The position numbers were made by a program, and so were the translations under genes. The notes beneath the pieces are model-generated. The model was not told the DNA's origin. It searched no databases and saw nothing but the letters and a program-made list of their open reading frames with translations. From Saccharothrix syringae (GTDB lineage Bacteria > Actinomycetota > Actinomycetes > Mycobacteriales > Pseudonocardiaceae), in NCBI RefSeq assembly GCF_009498035.1, contig NZ_CP034550.1:7502001-7566000 (forward strand): 64,000 nucleotides of DNA. The letters are read 5' to 3'. Below are positions 26,055 through 34,983 of this stretch, one piece after another; position 1 is the stretch's first letter; every line of letters starts with the position of its first letter.

Positions 26055-27829
26055 ACGACCACCACGAGGTTCCGTCGCTGCTGGAAGGGATCGCCACGGC
26101 GATGTCGGAGGCGATCGGCCGGGTCCGTGAGGACCTGGCCGGGGCGAATCCGGTGGTGCGACGATCCGAGCACGCCGATTTCCAGTCCAACGCCGCGCTG
26201 GCACTGGCCAGGCGCGTCGGTGCCGGGCCCCGCGACCTGGCGGCGGACATCGCGGCCGCGCTCGATGGCGAAGCCGACGGGCCGATCGCGTCGGCGGTGC
26301 CGTCCGGGCCGGGGTTCCTCAACCTCACCGTCGCCCAGGACGCGCTCTGGGCGCAGGTGGCGGCCCGGCTGGCCGACCCGCGGCTGGGCGTGGGCACGCC
26401 CGAGCGGGGACGTCGGACCGTGATCGACTACTCCGCGCCCAACATCGCCAAGGAGATGCACGTCGGGCACCTGCGGACGACGGTCATCGGCGACAGCCTC
26501 GCCCGCGTGCTGGGCTTCCTCGGCGCGGACGTGGTGCGCCAGAACCACCTGGGCGATTTCGGCACGCAGTTCGGCATGCTGATCCAGTACCTCGACGAGC
26601 ACCCCGACGCCGCCTGGCACCAGGACGAGCTGGACGGCGGGACGTCCGCGGTCTCGGCGCTGGACGGCCTGTACCGGTCGGCGCGCGCGGAGTTCGACGC
26701 CGACCCGGCCTTCGCCGACCGGGCCCGCTCCCGGGTCGTCGCACTGCAGTCCGGCGAGCCGGCGACCGTCGCGGCGTGGAAGGACATCGTGGCCGAGTCC
26801 GAGCGGTCCTTCCGCGCGGTCTACGACCGGTTGGGCGTGCTGCTCACGCCGGAGGACTCGGTCGGGGAGTCGTTCTACCACCCGATGCTGGGCGACACCG
26901 TCGCGGAGCTGGTCGACGCGGGCCTGGTCGTGGAGAGCGAGGACGCGTTGGTGTTCTACTCCAGCGAGGTGTCCGGTCCCGAGGGCAGGCCGGTGACCCT
27001 GATGGTGCGCAAACGCGACGGCGGGTACGGCTACGACGCCACCGACCTGGCCACCATCCGCTACCGCATCCGCGACCTCGAGGCGGACCGGTTGGTCTAC
27101 GTCACCGACTCGCGTCAGGCGCTGCACTTCCGGCTCGTGTTCGAGGCGGCCCGTCGCGCCGGGTGGCTCACCGGCGGGGTCGGCGCGGAGCACGTCGCCT
27201 ACGGCACGATCCTCGGCCCGGACGGGCGGCCGTTCAAGACCAGGGCGGGCGGCACCGTGCGCCTGACGGATCTGCTCGACGCCGCCGTGTCCCGGGCCCG
27301 CGCCGTCGTCGCGGACAAGAACCCCGACCTCGACCCCGCCGAACTGGACCGCATCGCCGAACAGGCGGGGATCGCTGCGGTCAAGTACGCCGACCTGTCG
27401 ACCTCGCGGGTCAAGGACTACTCCTTCGACGTCGACCGGATGGTCTCCTTCACCGGCGACACCGGCGTCTACCTCCAGTACGCCCACGCCCGGATCAGCT
27501 CGATCCTGCGCCGCGCCGGCGACCCGGACACCGCGGTCGACAGCGTCGACAGCACCGTGCCGCTCCAGCCCGCCGAACGGACCCTCGCCCTGGAGCTCGA
27601 CGCCTACGGCACCGTCCTCGACGAGGTCGCGACCACCCTGGAACCGCACCGGCTCTGCGGCTACCTCTACGACCTGGCCCGCGCCTTCACCGCCTTCTAC
27701 GAGGCGTGCCCGGTCCTCAAGGCCGAAGACCCCGTCCGCGGCAACCGGCTGGCCCTGTGCCGGCTCGCGGTGCGCACCCTGGGCCACGGACTCGACCTGC
27801 TGGGGATCGTCGCACCGGACCGCATGTGA
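26051..27829 (+). CDS. argS: Intact arginyl-tRNA synthetase carried by the island
   Basis: A 592-residue class I synthetase that charges tRNA-Arg with arginine. The N-terminal tRNA D-loop domain occupies ~5-110. The HIGH motif is HVGH at 137-140 (NIAKEMHVGHLRTT) and the catalytic core continues QNHLGDFGTQFGM. As in most ArgS there is no canonical KMSK (GPDGRPFKTRAGG instead). The anticodon-binding DALR domain ends LLGIVAPDRM. GTG start is fixed by aaggagg 8 bases upstream. It is only moderately similar to the broken resident copy, so it was not made by local duplication. It may replace the lost argS, give resistance, or both. Confidence 0.95.
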   Translation: MNDHHEVPSLLEGIATAMSEAIGRVREDLAGANPVVRRSEHADFQSNAALALARRVGAGPRDLAADIAAALDGEADGPIASAVPSGPGFLNLTVAQDALWAQVAARLADPRLGVGTPERGRRTVIDYSAPNIAKEMHVGHLRTTVIGDSLARVLGFLGADVVRQNHLGDFGTQFGMLIQYLDEHPDAAWHQDELDGGTSAVSALDGLYRSARAEFDADPAFADRARSRVVALQSGEPATVAAWKDIVAESERSFRAVYDRLGVLLTPEDSVGESFYHPMLGDTVAELVDAGLVVESEDALVFYSSEVSGPEGRPVTLMVRKRDGGYGYDATDLATIRYRIRDLEADRLVYVTDSRQALHFRLVFEAARRAGWLTGGVGAEHVAYGTILGPDGRPFKTRAGGTVRLTDLLDAAVSRARAVVADKNPDLDPAELDRIAEQAGIAAVKYADLSTSRVKDYSFDVDRMVSFTGDTGVYLQYAHARISSILRRAGDPDTAVDSVDSTVPLQPAERTLALELDAYGTVLDEVATTLEPHRLCGYLYDLARAFTAFYEACPVLKAEDPVRGNRLALCRLAVRTLGHGLDLLGIVAPDRM

Positions 27830-28025
27830 TCCGCCGAGCAGGTGGTCGAGCGGGTCCGCGGACTCCGGCGGTGTGGCGAACCGCCGACACGGACGAGCCC
27901 GCCCTCGCGGTCCTGCTCGGCACCGGCCTGGTTCGTCGCTGTGCGGGTGCGGAGGCGGGGGCCGACGACCGGTTGGCGGCGTCCGAGAAGAGGTGTCGGG
28001 CGTCCGAACGGCAGGTGGACAATGC

Positions 28026-28448
28026 GCCGTGGAGGTGGTGGTTGGTTCTCGTGCCCTGTACTCCACCGACCCGTCCGACGCGCAGCGGAAACGGCTGGCC
28101 CGGCTCGTTCCGGCGGTGGAGCCGGGTGGTCGTCCGCCGGTGCGCTCGCGGCGGGAGATCGTCAACGCGCTGTCCTACCGGGTGCGGTCCGGGTGCGCCT
28201 GGCGGCTGCTGCCGCACGATCTGCCGCCGTGGCAGGCGGTGTACCACTACTGGTGGACCTGGCGACAGGCAGGGCGGTGGGAGCGGATCTCGTCGGCGTT
28301 GCGCCGACGGGACCACCGTCGGGTGGGCCGAAACCTCGTGCCCAGTGTCGGGGTGATCGGCGGTCGGAGCGTGCGGGGCATCGACGGTGGCGGGTGGCAC
28401 GGCCACGACGGTGACCAAGCGGCATCGGGGTCAAGTCCCGAGCGCATC
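28026..28448 (+). pseudogene. Truncated IS5-family transposase
   Basis: About 140 codons match the N-terminal region of IS5-type transposases: ALYSTDPSDAQRKRLARLVP, then LSYRVRSGCAWRLLPHDLPP and WQAVYHYWWTWRQAGRWERI, then a worn VGVIGGRSVRG (usually VIDSQSVK). The DDE domain after this point is missing. 27830-28025 and 28449-28712 on either side hold no gene and are probably further worn IS sequence. Confidence 0.8.
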
Positions 28449-28712
28449 ATCCGGGTTCCGGTGGCTGCCGGGGAACACCGCGCAGCGCGACGCGCTGGTA
28501 TCAGCGCACGTGGTAAACGGCGGCCGCGTCCGTGCGGCAGCGTGGATCAACGGCCGCGTCCGCAGTCGGATGATCCGCGCGCCGACTGCGGGACTCCTGG
28601 CGGAGCGACGCTCTACGACGTCCGATCCGCCAGAAGTTCCCTCGTCCCGTCATCACGGCCCTCGGCCGCCGCGGTCCGCGATGGGCTCGCTCACGCCCCG
28701 TCGGTCGGGCGG

Positions 28713-29975
28713 TCAGGCGCCTGGACTCGCCCACCGCACGATGGCCGGCATCGGGAGGCACACGGCCGCCAGGACGCCGCCCAGCACCAGCCAACCGGGG
28801 AGGCCCTGCTCCAGGCACACTGCCGCCAGGATCGCCGGACCGGCGGCGTTGGCCGCGCCTTGGCCCAGTCCGAAGATGCCGGCGTACTGGCCCTGGGCGT
28901 GCGGTTGGGCCAGGCTGAAGGCCAGTTCGAACGACGCCGCCGCGTGCCACAGTTCGCCGAAGGTGTAGCTCACCACGGCGACCAGGAGCACCACGACCGC
29001 CGGCCACGTGGGCAGGGTCGCCGTGGCGCCGATCAAGGCCGAGGCCACCAGCAGCGCCAGCCCTGCCCAGCGCATTCGCCTGCCGGCGGACCGGGGGTCG
29101 ACCACGCCTCGGCTCAGGCGGACCTGGAGGCCCACCACCAGGGCACCGTTGAGGATGAAAACCGCGGTGATGGCGGCCCGGGGGACGGTGGTGCTGTCCA
29201 CGATCCACAGCGGCAGGGCGAAGGCCGGGATGGCCAGGTGCACCGAGATCAGACCGTTGACGAGCGCTACCGCGAGGTACGGACGGTCGGTCAGGGCCAC
29301 CCAGCGGCGTTGGGCCGGCTCCACCGGCAGCGGGTCGACGTGGGGCAGCCTGGTCAGGATCGCGCACGCCAGCAGGAAGGTGAACGCACTGCTCAGGATC
29401 AACGCCACGTAGACCGGGCCGGTGTCCAGCTGGATGCCGATGGTGGCGATGAGGATGCCCGCCATGACGCCCACGTTGGTGACGGCGCGTTGGTAGGACA
29501 GGAACCACGTCGAGCGGTCACCGGCCAGTGCCCTGATGAGCGGGGCGCGGCTGGCCGAGCCCGCCGCCCCCACCAAGGCCGTCAGCAGTGAGACCAGGGC
29601 CAGGGCCCAGAAGGTGCGGGCCACGACGAAGCCCGCGGTGGCCGCCGCGCCGCAGAGCATGACGCCGATGTGGACCTGTTTGGGACCTCTGCGATCGGCT
29701 ACGTGGCCGACCAGGGGTCCGGCGACGAGCCCGGCCGCCGCCCCCACGGTCAGCGCCAGCCCCACCTCCACCGCGGACATGCCGACGATGCGGGTCAGGT
29801 ACAGGGTGGAGCTCCCGAGGAGGATGCCGCCGCCGACGGTCACCACGAGGACGGAGCCGACCAGTGCGCGTTGCGGACCCGGTGGGGGTAACAGCTGGTT
29901 GAGCAGGCGCCGGGCCCTGGTCGGCGGTTCGGGGTCGAGGGCGCGGGGCCGGCCCGCGCCCGTCCGCTCGCTCAT
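28713..29975 (-). CDS. MFS exporter of the island
   Basis: A 420-residue major-facilitator permease with 12 predicted helices, a cytoplasmic ADRRGPKQVHIG loop after helix 2 and no long soluble insert. ATG at 29975 overlaps the ATP-grasp stop (ATGA), so pump and ligase are made together. This supports export of the ligase product. It most resembles drug-efflux MFS proteins. Confidence 0.85.
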   Translation of the reverse strand: MSERTGAGRPRALDPEPPTRARRLLNQLLPPPGPQRALVGSVLVVTVGGGILLGSSTLYLTRIVGMSAVEVGLALTVGAAAGLVAGPLVGHVADRRGPKQVHIGVMLCGAAATAGFVVARTFWALALVSLLTALVGAAGSASRAPLIRALAGDRSTWFLSYQRAVTNVGVMAGILIATIGIQLDTGPVYVALILSSAFTFLLACAILTRLPHVDPLPVEPAQRRWVALTDRPYLAVALVNGLISVHLAIPAFALPLWIVDSTTVPRAAITAVFILNGALVVGLQVRLSRGVVDPRSAGRRMRWAGLALLVASALIGATATLPTWPAVVVLLVAVVSYTFGELWHAAASFELAFSLAQPHAQGQYAGIFGLGQGAANAAGPAILAAVCLEQGLPGWLVLGGVLAAVCLPMPAIVRWASPGA

Positions 29976-31294
29976 TCGCCGGCGTAGAGCCAGTCGCGGT
30001 ACTCGCGGTCCGGCGACTGGCGGCGCTGCCACGCCCACCGTTCGCCGCTGGTGAGCCCCGGCTCGGCGACGAAGAGGCGGTCGCGGAACCAGTCGCGCAG
30101 CTCGGCCACCCGGATCTCGAACTCCTCGACGGTCCCGGTGACGACCAGCAGGGCGCCCAGCATGTCGGCGGACGCCGAGAAGTTGGAGTTGAGGTTCGCG
30201 CCCGGCGGCACGTACATCTGGGCGAACGCCACGTTCGGCTGAGCGACCAGTTCGTCCGCGGTCGGGTAGCCGAACACGGTGCCCTCGGGGCCGTAGAGGG
30301 CGGCGCAGCCGACGACGTCGGGGTTGACCTTGACCACGAGTTCCGGCTTGTGGCCCAGCGCGCCGAGCAGGGCGGCTTCACCCATGTCGACGTTGAACTT
30401 GGCCATCACCTGCTCCTGCGTGAGGGCGCCACCGCGGCGGGCGGCGCACTCGCTGAACACGATGCGACCGGTGCCCTCCTCCTGGAACAGCTCCATGTGG
30501 AAGACGCCGTCCTGGAGGCCGAGCGCGGCGATCGCGTCGCGGACCACGGGGTCGGCGGCCCGGTAGGCGTCCGACTCCTGGACCGGGTCCAGGCGCCGCA
30601 GCGAGATCGGCACCTGGCCGGTGATCGCGTCCAGGCACGGCTGGGTGTACGCGCCCAGGCCGTAGAACAGCACCTCACCGCCGAAGACGACACCCTCGGC
30701 CATCCACTCCGAGCCGGGGATGTACTCCTCCAGCAGGAACGTCCGGTTGGTCTCCTTCTTCTCCCGGGCGGTGCGGCTCGCGGCCTCCAGGTCCTTGCGC
30801 TCGCGGACCACGCTGGTGGAGGTGGTGCCGCCGCCCGCGATGGGCTTGAGCACGGCCTGCTCGAACTCGAACTTGACGTCCTCGACGTGGTAGATGTCCT
30901 CGATGACCTCGCAGCGGGCGACCGGGACACCCGCTTCCCGCAACCTGGCCTTCTGCAACGACTTGTCGCGGAACAGCAGCGCCGTGGTCGGGTCGATCGA
31001 CCGGCAGCCCAGGGCGCGGCCCAGCACGGCCGCGGTCACCACGGAGAACTCCCAGGTGGTCTGCACCGCGTCGAACTTCTTGTCGCCGAAGCCCGCCCGG
31101 TGCAGCGCCGCGAGGCAGTCCTCCGATTTGGTCACGTCGTCGACGCGAATCATGGTGCCACCGGGTGGCACCTGGATGCGACCGGAGTCATATGCCCCCG
31201 AATTGCACAGCAACACCGCTTCGACGTTGCGCCGTTCGCACGCCCGCAACACATACGGGTCGGCGCCGATCAACAGAACGGACGTCCCAGTCAC
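29972..31294 (-). CDS. ATP-grasp ligase (carnosine-synthase / dipeptide-ligase type)
   Basis: A 440-residue ATP-grasp enzyme. A preATP Rossmann half (SVLLIGADPYVLRACERRNV) precedes the ATP-grasp core: DKSLQKARLREAGVPVARCE, AVLKPIAGGGTTSTSVV, FLLEEYIPGSEWMAEGVVF, and metal-binding GRIVFSECAARRGG. The C-terminal ~100 residues are extra. Such ligases activate a carboxylate as acyl phosphate and join it to an amine. In this cluster the obvious use is to couple the unusual amino acid to a second amino acid. GTG at 31294 is preferred because ggagggg sits just upstream. Confidence 0.85.
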   Translation of the reverse strand: MTGTSVLLIGADPYVLRACERRNVEAVLLCNSGAYDSGRIQVPPGGTMIRVDDVTKSEDCLAALHRAGFGDKKFDAVQTTWEFSVVTAAVLGRALGCRSIDPTTALLFRDKSLQKARLREAGVPVARCEVIEDIYHVEDVKFEFEQAVLKPIAGGGTTSTSVVRERKDLEAASRTAREKKETNRTFLLEEYIPGSEWMAEGVVFGGEVLFYGLGAYTQPCLDAITGQVPISLRRLDPVQESDAYRAADPVVRDAIAALGLQDGVFHMELFQEEGTGRIVFSECAARRGGALTQEQVMAKFNVDMGEAALLGALGHKPELVVKVNPDVVGCAALYGPEGTVFGYPTADELVAQPNVAFAQMYVPPGANLNSNFSASADMLGALLVVTGTVEEFEIRVAELRDWFRDRLFVAEPGLTSGERWAWQRRQSPDREYRDWLYAGE

Positions 31295-31897
31295 GTACCC
31301 CTCCAGAGTTCTGTTCACTTCCAATATTCGGAAGCCGCGTCATGCTATCGCCCGCGGAGCCCGCGGTGAGCGAATATTCCGCGCCGCGCAAACGATGAAC
31401 GCACAGTGACGCACTCGCCGGTCACCGTGGGCTCTATTCACCCGAATGTCCGTACCCCCTCGTTCGATGTTCACGACGGGTGTCCGCCATGCCCCCTCAA
31501 CAGGAACGTTCGCCACGAACGCGCCGATCGGGCGATCGGGGACGCGCAGTGCACTTCGGCACACCGAAACGGTTCCGACGAAAACCCGCGCCGACCCGCC
31601 ACCCGGACTTCACGCCGCAGCGGGCGCACGTGCGCGCACACCGCCGCCGGACCTTTCGGACATTCGGGTAAGCAACTCGCCGATCAGCTCATCGTACGAC
31701 GCTCCCGCGTCGGAACGGCGAGGTTTCGACAGACCGTGGAATCATCTGCCGAAAGATTGCCCGTTGATGGAAGATTTTACCCGGCTTGTCGACGCGACTG
31801 TTGGACGGGGGGCAATTCCTGCTACTTGTAGGACGTGCGCGCGGTCCCGCGGGCACCCGGCAGGGCATTCGGGGAGCCCACGTGCACCGGGGGCAGG
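31295..31897. promoter_or_regulatory. Divergent promoter region with AATATTCG inverted repeat
   Basis: 600 bases between the divergent ATP-grasp and aldehyde-dehydrogenase genes, lower in GC than its surroundings. AATATTCG at 31323-31330 and CGAATATT at 31371-31378 form an 8-bp inverted repeat near the ATP-grasp start. AT-rich palindromes of this kind suit an Lrp/AsnC protein, and one is encoded next door. No gene is supported in the stretch. Confidence 0.45.
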
Positions 31898-33337
31898 ATG
31901 ATCTCCTTCGACAACTTCGTGGACGGCAAGCGATGCGCGGCCGCCGACGAGCGGCGCCTGGACGTCGTGGACCCGACCACCGGAGAGGTCTACGCGACGT
32001 CGCCGCTGTCGGGCCGGGCCGACGTGGACGCGGCCGTGGACGCCGCCGCGCGGGCCTTCGAGTCGTGGCGCTGGACGACGCCGTCGGAGCGCCAGCTCGC
32101 CCTGCTGCGGATCGCGGACGCGGTCGAGGCGCGGGCCGCGGAGCTGGTCGACGCCGAGTGCGCCGACACCGGCAAGCCCCGTGCCCGCACGGCCGCCGAG
32201 GAGATCCCGCCGTGCGTCGACCAGCTCCGCTTCTTCGCCGGCGCAGCCCGGTTGCTGGAGGGGCGTTCGGCGGGCGAGTACCTGGCCGGGCACACCTCGT
32301 ACGTGCGGCGCGAGCCGGTCGGCGTGTGCGCGCAGGTGACGCCCTGGAACTACCCGTTGATGATGGCCGTGTGGAAGATCGCCCCCGCGTTGGCGGGGGG
32401 CAACACGGTGGTGCTCAAGCCGTCCGAGACGACGCCCGCCACGACCACCCTGCTCGCCGGGATTTGCGCGGAGTTCCTGCCGCCGGGGGTGTTCAACGTG
32501 GTGTGCGGCGACCGGGACACCGGACGTGCGCTGGTGTCGCACCCGAGGCCGGACATGGTGGCCATCACCGGGTCCGTCCAGGCGGGCATGGCGGTCGCCG
32601 AGGCGGCGGCGGCGAACCTCGCGCGGGCCCACTTGGAGCTGGGCGGCAAGGCGCCGGTGGTGGTCTTCGCGGACGCCGACATCGCCGCCGCGGCCGAGGG
32701 CATCGCGGCCGCCGCCTACTACAACGCCGGCCAGGACTGCACGGCGGCGAGCCGCGTCCTCGTCGCCACCGAGGTGCACGACGAACTGGTCGCCGCGCTG
32801 ACCGGACAGGCGCGCGCCACGCGGACGGGCGCGCCCGACGAGCCGGGCGTGGTCTACGGGCCGCTGAACAACGCCGCACAGCTCGACCGCGTGTCGGCGA
32901 CAGTCGACCGGCTGCCCGACCACGCCACCGTGCACCACGGCGGGTCGCGGGTCGGCGAACGGGGTTACTTCTACGCGCCGACGGTCGTGTCCGGGGTGCG
33001 CCACGACGACGAGGTCAGCCAGAACGAGATATTCGGGCCGGTGATCACGGTGCAGTCCTTCAGCGGCGAGGACGAGGCCGTGCGGTGCTCCAACGCAGTC
33101 CGGTACGGCCTGGCGTCGTCGGTCTGGACCAGGGACCACAGCCGGGCGATGCGGATGACCGCGCGGCTGGACTTCGGCTGCGTCTGGGTCAACACGCACA
33201 TCCCGTTCGTCGCCGAGATGCCACACGGCGGGTTCAAGCACTCCGGATACGGCAAGGACCTGTCGCTGTACGGGTTCGAGGACTACACCCGGATCAAGCA
33301 CGTGATGAGCGCGGTCGAGGGCCTCCCCGGCAGCTAG
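31898..33337 (+). CDS. NAD-dependent aldehyde dehydrogenase (betaine-aldehyde type)
   Basis: A 479-residue ALDH. The oxyanion loop TPWNYPLMMAVWKIAPALAG, general base Glu247 in LELGGK and nucleophile Cys281 in YYNAGQDCTAAS are all intact. It groups by sequence with betaine-aldehyde and aminobutyraldehyde dehydrogenases, which oxidise small cationic aldehydes. In plants a betaine-aldehyde-type ALDH makes DMSP from DMSP-aldehyde, and the Burkholderia bur cluster has an ALDH (BurE) for the same step. That role is therefore inferred here. It is divergent from the main operon. Confidence 0.9.
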   Translation: MISFDNFVDGKRCAAADERRLDVVDPTTGEVYATSPLSGRADVDAAVDAAARAFESWRWTTPSERQLALLRIADAVEARAAELVDAECADTGKPRARTAAEEIPPCVDQLRFFAGAARLLEGRSAGEYLAGHTSYVRREPVGVCAQVTPWNYPLMMAVWKIAPALAGGNTVVLKPSETTPATTTLLAGICAEFLPPGVFNVVCGDRDTGRALVSHPRPDMVAITGSVQAGMAVAEAAAANLARAHLELGGKAPVVVFADADIAAAAEGIAAAAYYNAGQDCTAASRVLVATEVHDELVAALTGQARATRTGAPDEPGVVYGPLNNAAQLDRVSATVDRLPDHATVHHGGSRVGERGYFYAPTVVSGVRHDDEVSQNEIFGPVITVQSFSGEDEAVRCSNAVRYGLASSVWTRDHSRAMRMTARLDFGCVWVNTHIPFVAEMPHGGFKHSGYGKDLSLYGFEDYTRIKHVMSAVEGLPGS

Positions 33338-33384
33338 CGGCGGGCGTCCGACCGCCGGGCGCACCGACCGGGGGGCAGCCCGCC

Positions 33385-33532
33385 GCGGACCGCACCGACC
33401 ACCACCCCGCCACGCGGACCGCACCAACCACCACGCCGCCACGCGGACCGCACCGACCACCACCCCGCCACGCGGACCGCACCGACCGCCGCCCCGCCAC
33501 GCGGACCACCAACCACCACGCGGACCGACCCG
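33385..33532. repeat. 29-bp tandem repeat, four full units plus shortened copies
   Basis: The unit begins gcggaccgcaccgaccacca and recurs at 33385, 33414, 33443 and 33472 with one or a few changes, then degenerates at 33501 and 33520. It has no unique spacers, so it is a minisatellite. It lies between the ALDH and the Lrp gene; the remaining ~115 bases before the Lrp gene hold its promoter. Confidence 0.85.
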
Positions 33533-33649
33533 GCCACCGCCCGCAGCGCGGGCCGGTCGGGTCGGTTGGTGGAGCACGACACTGCCCGTCTGGGCCCGGA
33601 GGGATGGTGTATTATCGCGGCATCGCCCTTCAATAGAAGGATCTGCCAC

Positions 33650-34108
33650 ATGGACGCCATCGACCGGAAGATCCTTGCCGCGCTCCAGGACGACGGTCGG
33701 TTGACCGTCACGGAGCTGGCTTCCCGGGTCGGGCTGAGCGTCTCGCCGTGCCACCGTCGCTTGCGCGAACTGGAACGCGTCCGGACGATCCGCGGCTACC
33801 GGGCGGTGGTGGACGCCGCGGCCCTCGGGTTGACCTTCCAGGCGCTGGTGTTCGTGACCATGCGGCAGGAGGACCGCAACACCCTGCTCGGCTTCGAGGC
33901 GGCGGTCGCCTGCATCCCGGAGGTCGTCCAGGCGCAGCGGCTGTTCGGCGACCCCGACTACCTGCTGCGCGTCGTCACCGCCGACCTCGCCGCCTACCAG
34001 CGCCTGGAGGACGACCACCTGGCGGCGTTGCCCGGCATCCAACGGCTGACGTCCACGCTGGTGATGAAGGACGTGGTCGACAGCCGCCCCCTGTCCGCCC
34101 CCGCGTAG
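33650..34108 (+). CDS. Lrp/AsnC-family regulator
   Basis: A 152-residue protein: MDAIDRKILAALQDDGRLTV, the usual Lrp opening, with the HTH in LASRVGLSVSPCHRRLRELE (residues 18-45) and a RAM ligand-binding domain (~65-145, with FGDPDYLLRVVTADLAAYQR). Lrp proteins sense amino acids. The likely ligand is an amino acid of the pathway, such as methionine, arginine or the product. It is the only regulator in the island and lies 45 bases from the end of the main operon, convergent with it. Confidence 0.9.
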   Translation: MDAIDRKILAALQDDGRLTVTELASRVGLSVSPCHRRLRELERVRTIRGYRAVVDAAALGLTFQALVFVTMRQEDRNTLLGFEAAVACIPEVVQAQRLFGDPDYLLRVVTADLAAYQRLEDDHLAALPGIQRLTSTLVMKDVVDSRPLSAPA

Positions 34109-34152
34109 GCCCCGTGCGCCGCGGCACGGGGCGTGCGCGGAGTGCACGCGGT

Positions 34153-34929
34153 CTAGTTCAGCAGGTCGACGACCTCCCCGTGCAGCACCAGATCGCCGGC
34201 GGCGAGGACGCGGGACCGCGAGCCGAGGTGCAGTTCCGCGCCCGACCACTCGGTGACGATGCCGCCCGCGCCGCTGATGACGGCGGCCGGGGCGAAGACG
34301 TCGTAGACCTTCAGGCCGCTGTCCACCGCCAGGTCCGTGCGACCGGCGGCGAGCATCCCGTAGGCGTACGAACTGGCCCCGTACAAGGTGTACCGGACGG
34401 CGTCGCGGACCGTCGCGAACGCGGCGTGCTCCTGCGGTTGGAAGAAGTCCGGGTTCGAGCACGTGGCCAGCGCGGTGGCGAGGTCGGCGCAGGGCCGGGT
34501 CCGCACCGGGACGTCGTTGCGCGTGGCGAACACGCCGCTCTCCCCCACCCAGCGGTCCCCGGTCGCGGGGTAGTCCAGGACGCCCAGCCACGGCCTGCCG
34601 CGCCGGCTGAGGCCGATCAGCGTGCCGTAGACCGGGATTCCGGCGATGAACGGCGCGGTGCCGTCCAGCGGGTCGAGCACCCACACGAACTCGGCGTCGA
34701 GGTCGTGCGAGCCGAACTCCTCCCCCAGCACGCCGTGGTCGGGGTAGTGGTGCGCGATCAGCTCGCGCAGCCTGGTCTCGATGGCGCGGTCGGTCGCGGT
34801 GACGAAGCTGTTGTCGGCCTTGGTGTCGACCGAGGCGGGCTCCGCCACCGCGCGGCCCAGCAGGTGCCTGCTCTCGTCGGCCAGGCGTTCGGCGAAGCGG
34901 ATGAGCTCGGCGGTGGAAGTGTCGGCCAT
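34153..34929 (-). CDS. Inositol-monophosphatase-family phosphatase (HisN-like)
   Basis: A 258-residue metal-dependent phosphatase. Metal ligands are in LGEEFGS, the core motif VWVLDPLDGTAPFI and the second motif VYDVFAPAAVIS. The sequence is closest in style to HisN histidinol-phosphate phosphatases, which remove phosphate from a 2-amino-3-carbon phosphate ester. That shape matches phosphoserine-type compounds. It is the last gene of the ~19-kb minus-strand operon, 54 bases after the SerC-like gene. In the proposed route it removes the phosphate from the phosphorylated amino acid. Confidence 0.88.
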   Translation of the reverse strand: MADTSTAELIRFAERLADESRHLLGRAVAEPASVDTKADNSFVTATDRAIETRLRELIAHHYPDHGVLGEEFGSHDLDAEFVWVLDPLDGTAPFIAGIPVYGTLIGLSRRGRPWLGVLDYPATGDRWVGESGVFATRNDVPVRTRPCADLATALATCSNPDFFQPQEHAAFATVRDAVRYTLYGASSYAYGMLAAGRTDLAVDSGLKVYDVFAPAAVISGAGGIVTEWSGAELHLGSRSRVLAAGDLVLHGEVVDLLN

Positions 34930-34983
34930 GGTGATCCATCCCCCCAGGTGGTGCACCCGTGACCCGGTCGGCCACCGACCGGG

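Noticed and set aside
25838..28165. A 775-codon open frame on the minus strand
   Set aside because: Antisense to the intact argS, whose motifs are unmistakable; no recognisable domain in the minus frame.
31406..31831. Overlapping small ORFs in the divergent promoter region
   Set aside because: Several frames are open at once with no codon bias or ribosome site; treated as non-coding.
33385..33532. CRISPR array, because the unit is 29 bp
   Set aside because: The units are directly abutted with no unique spacers, and no cas gene is in the window.
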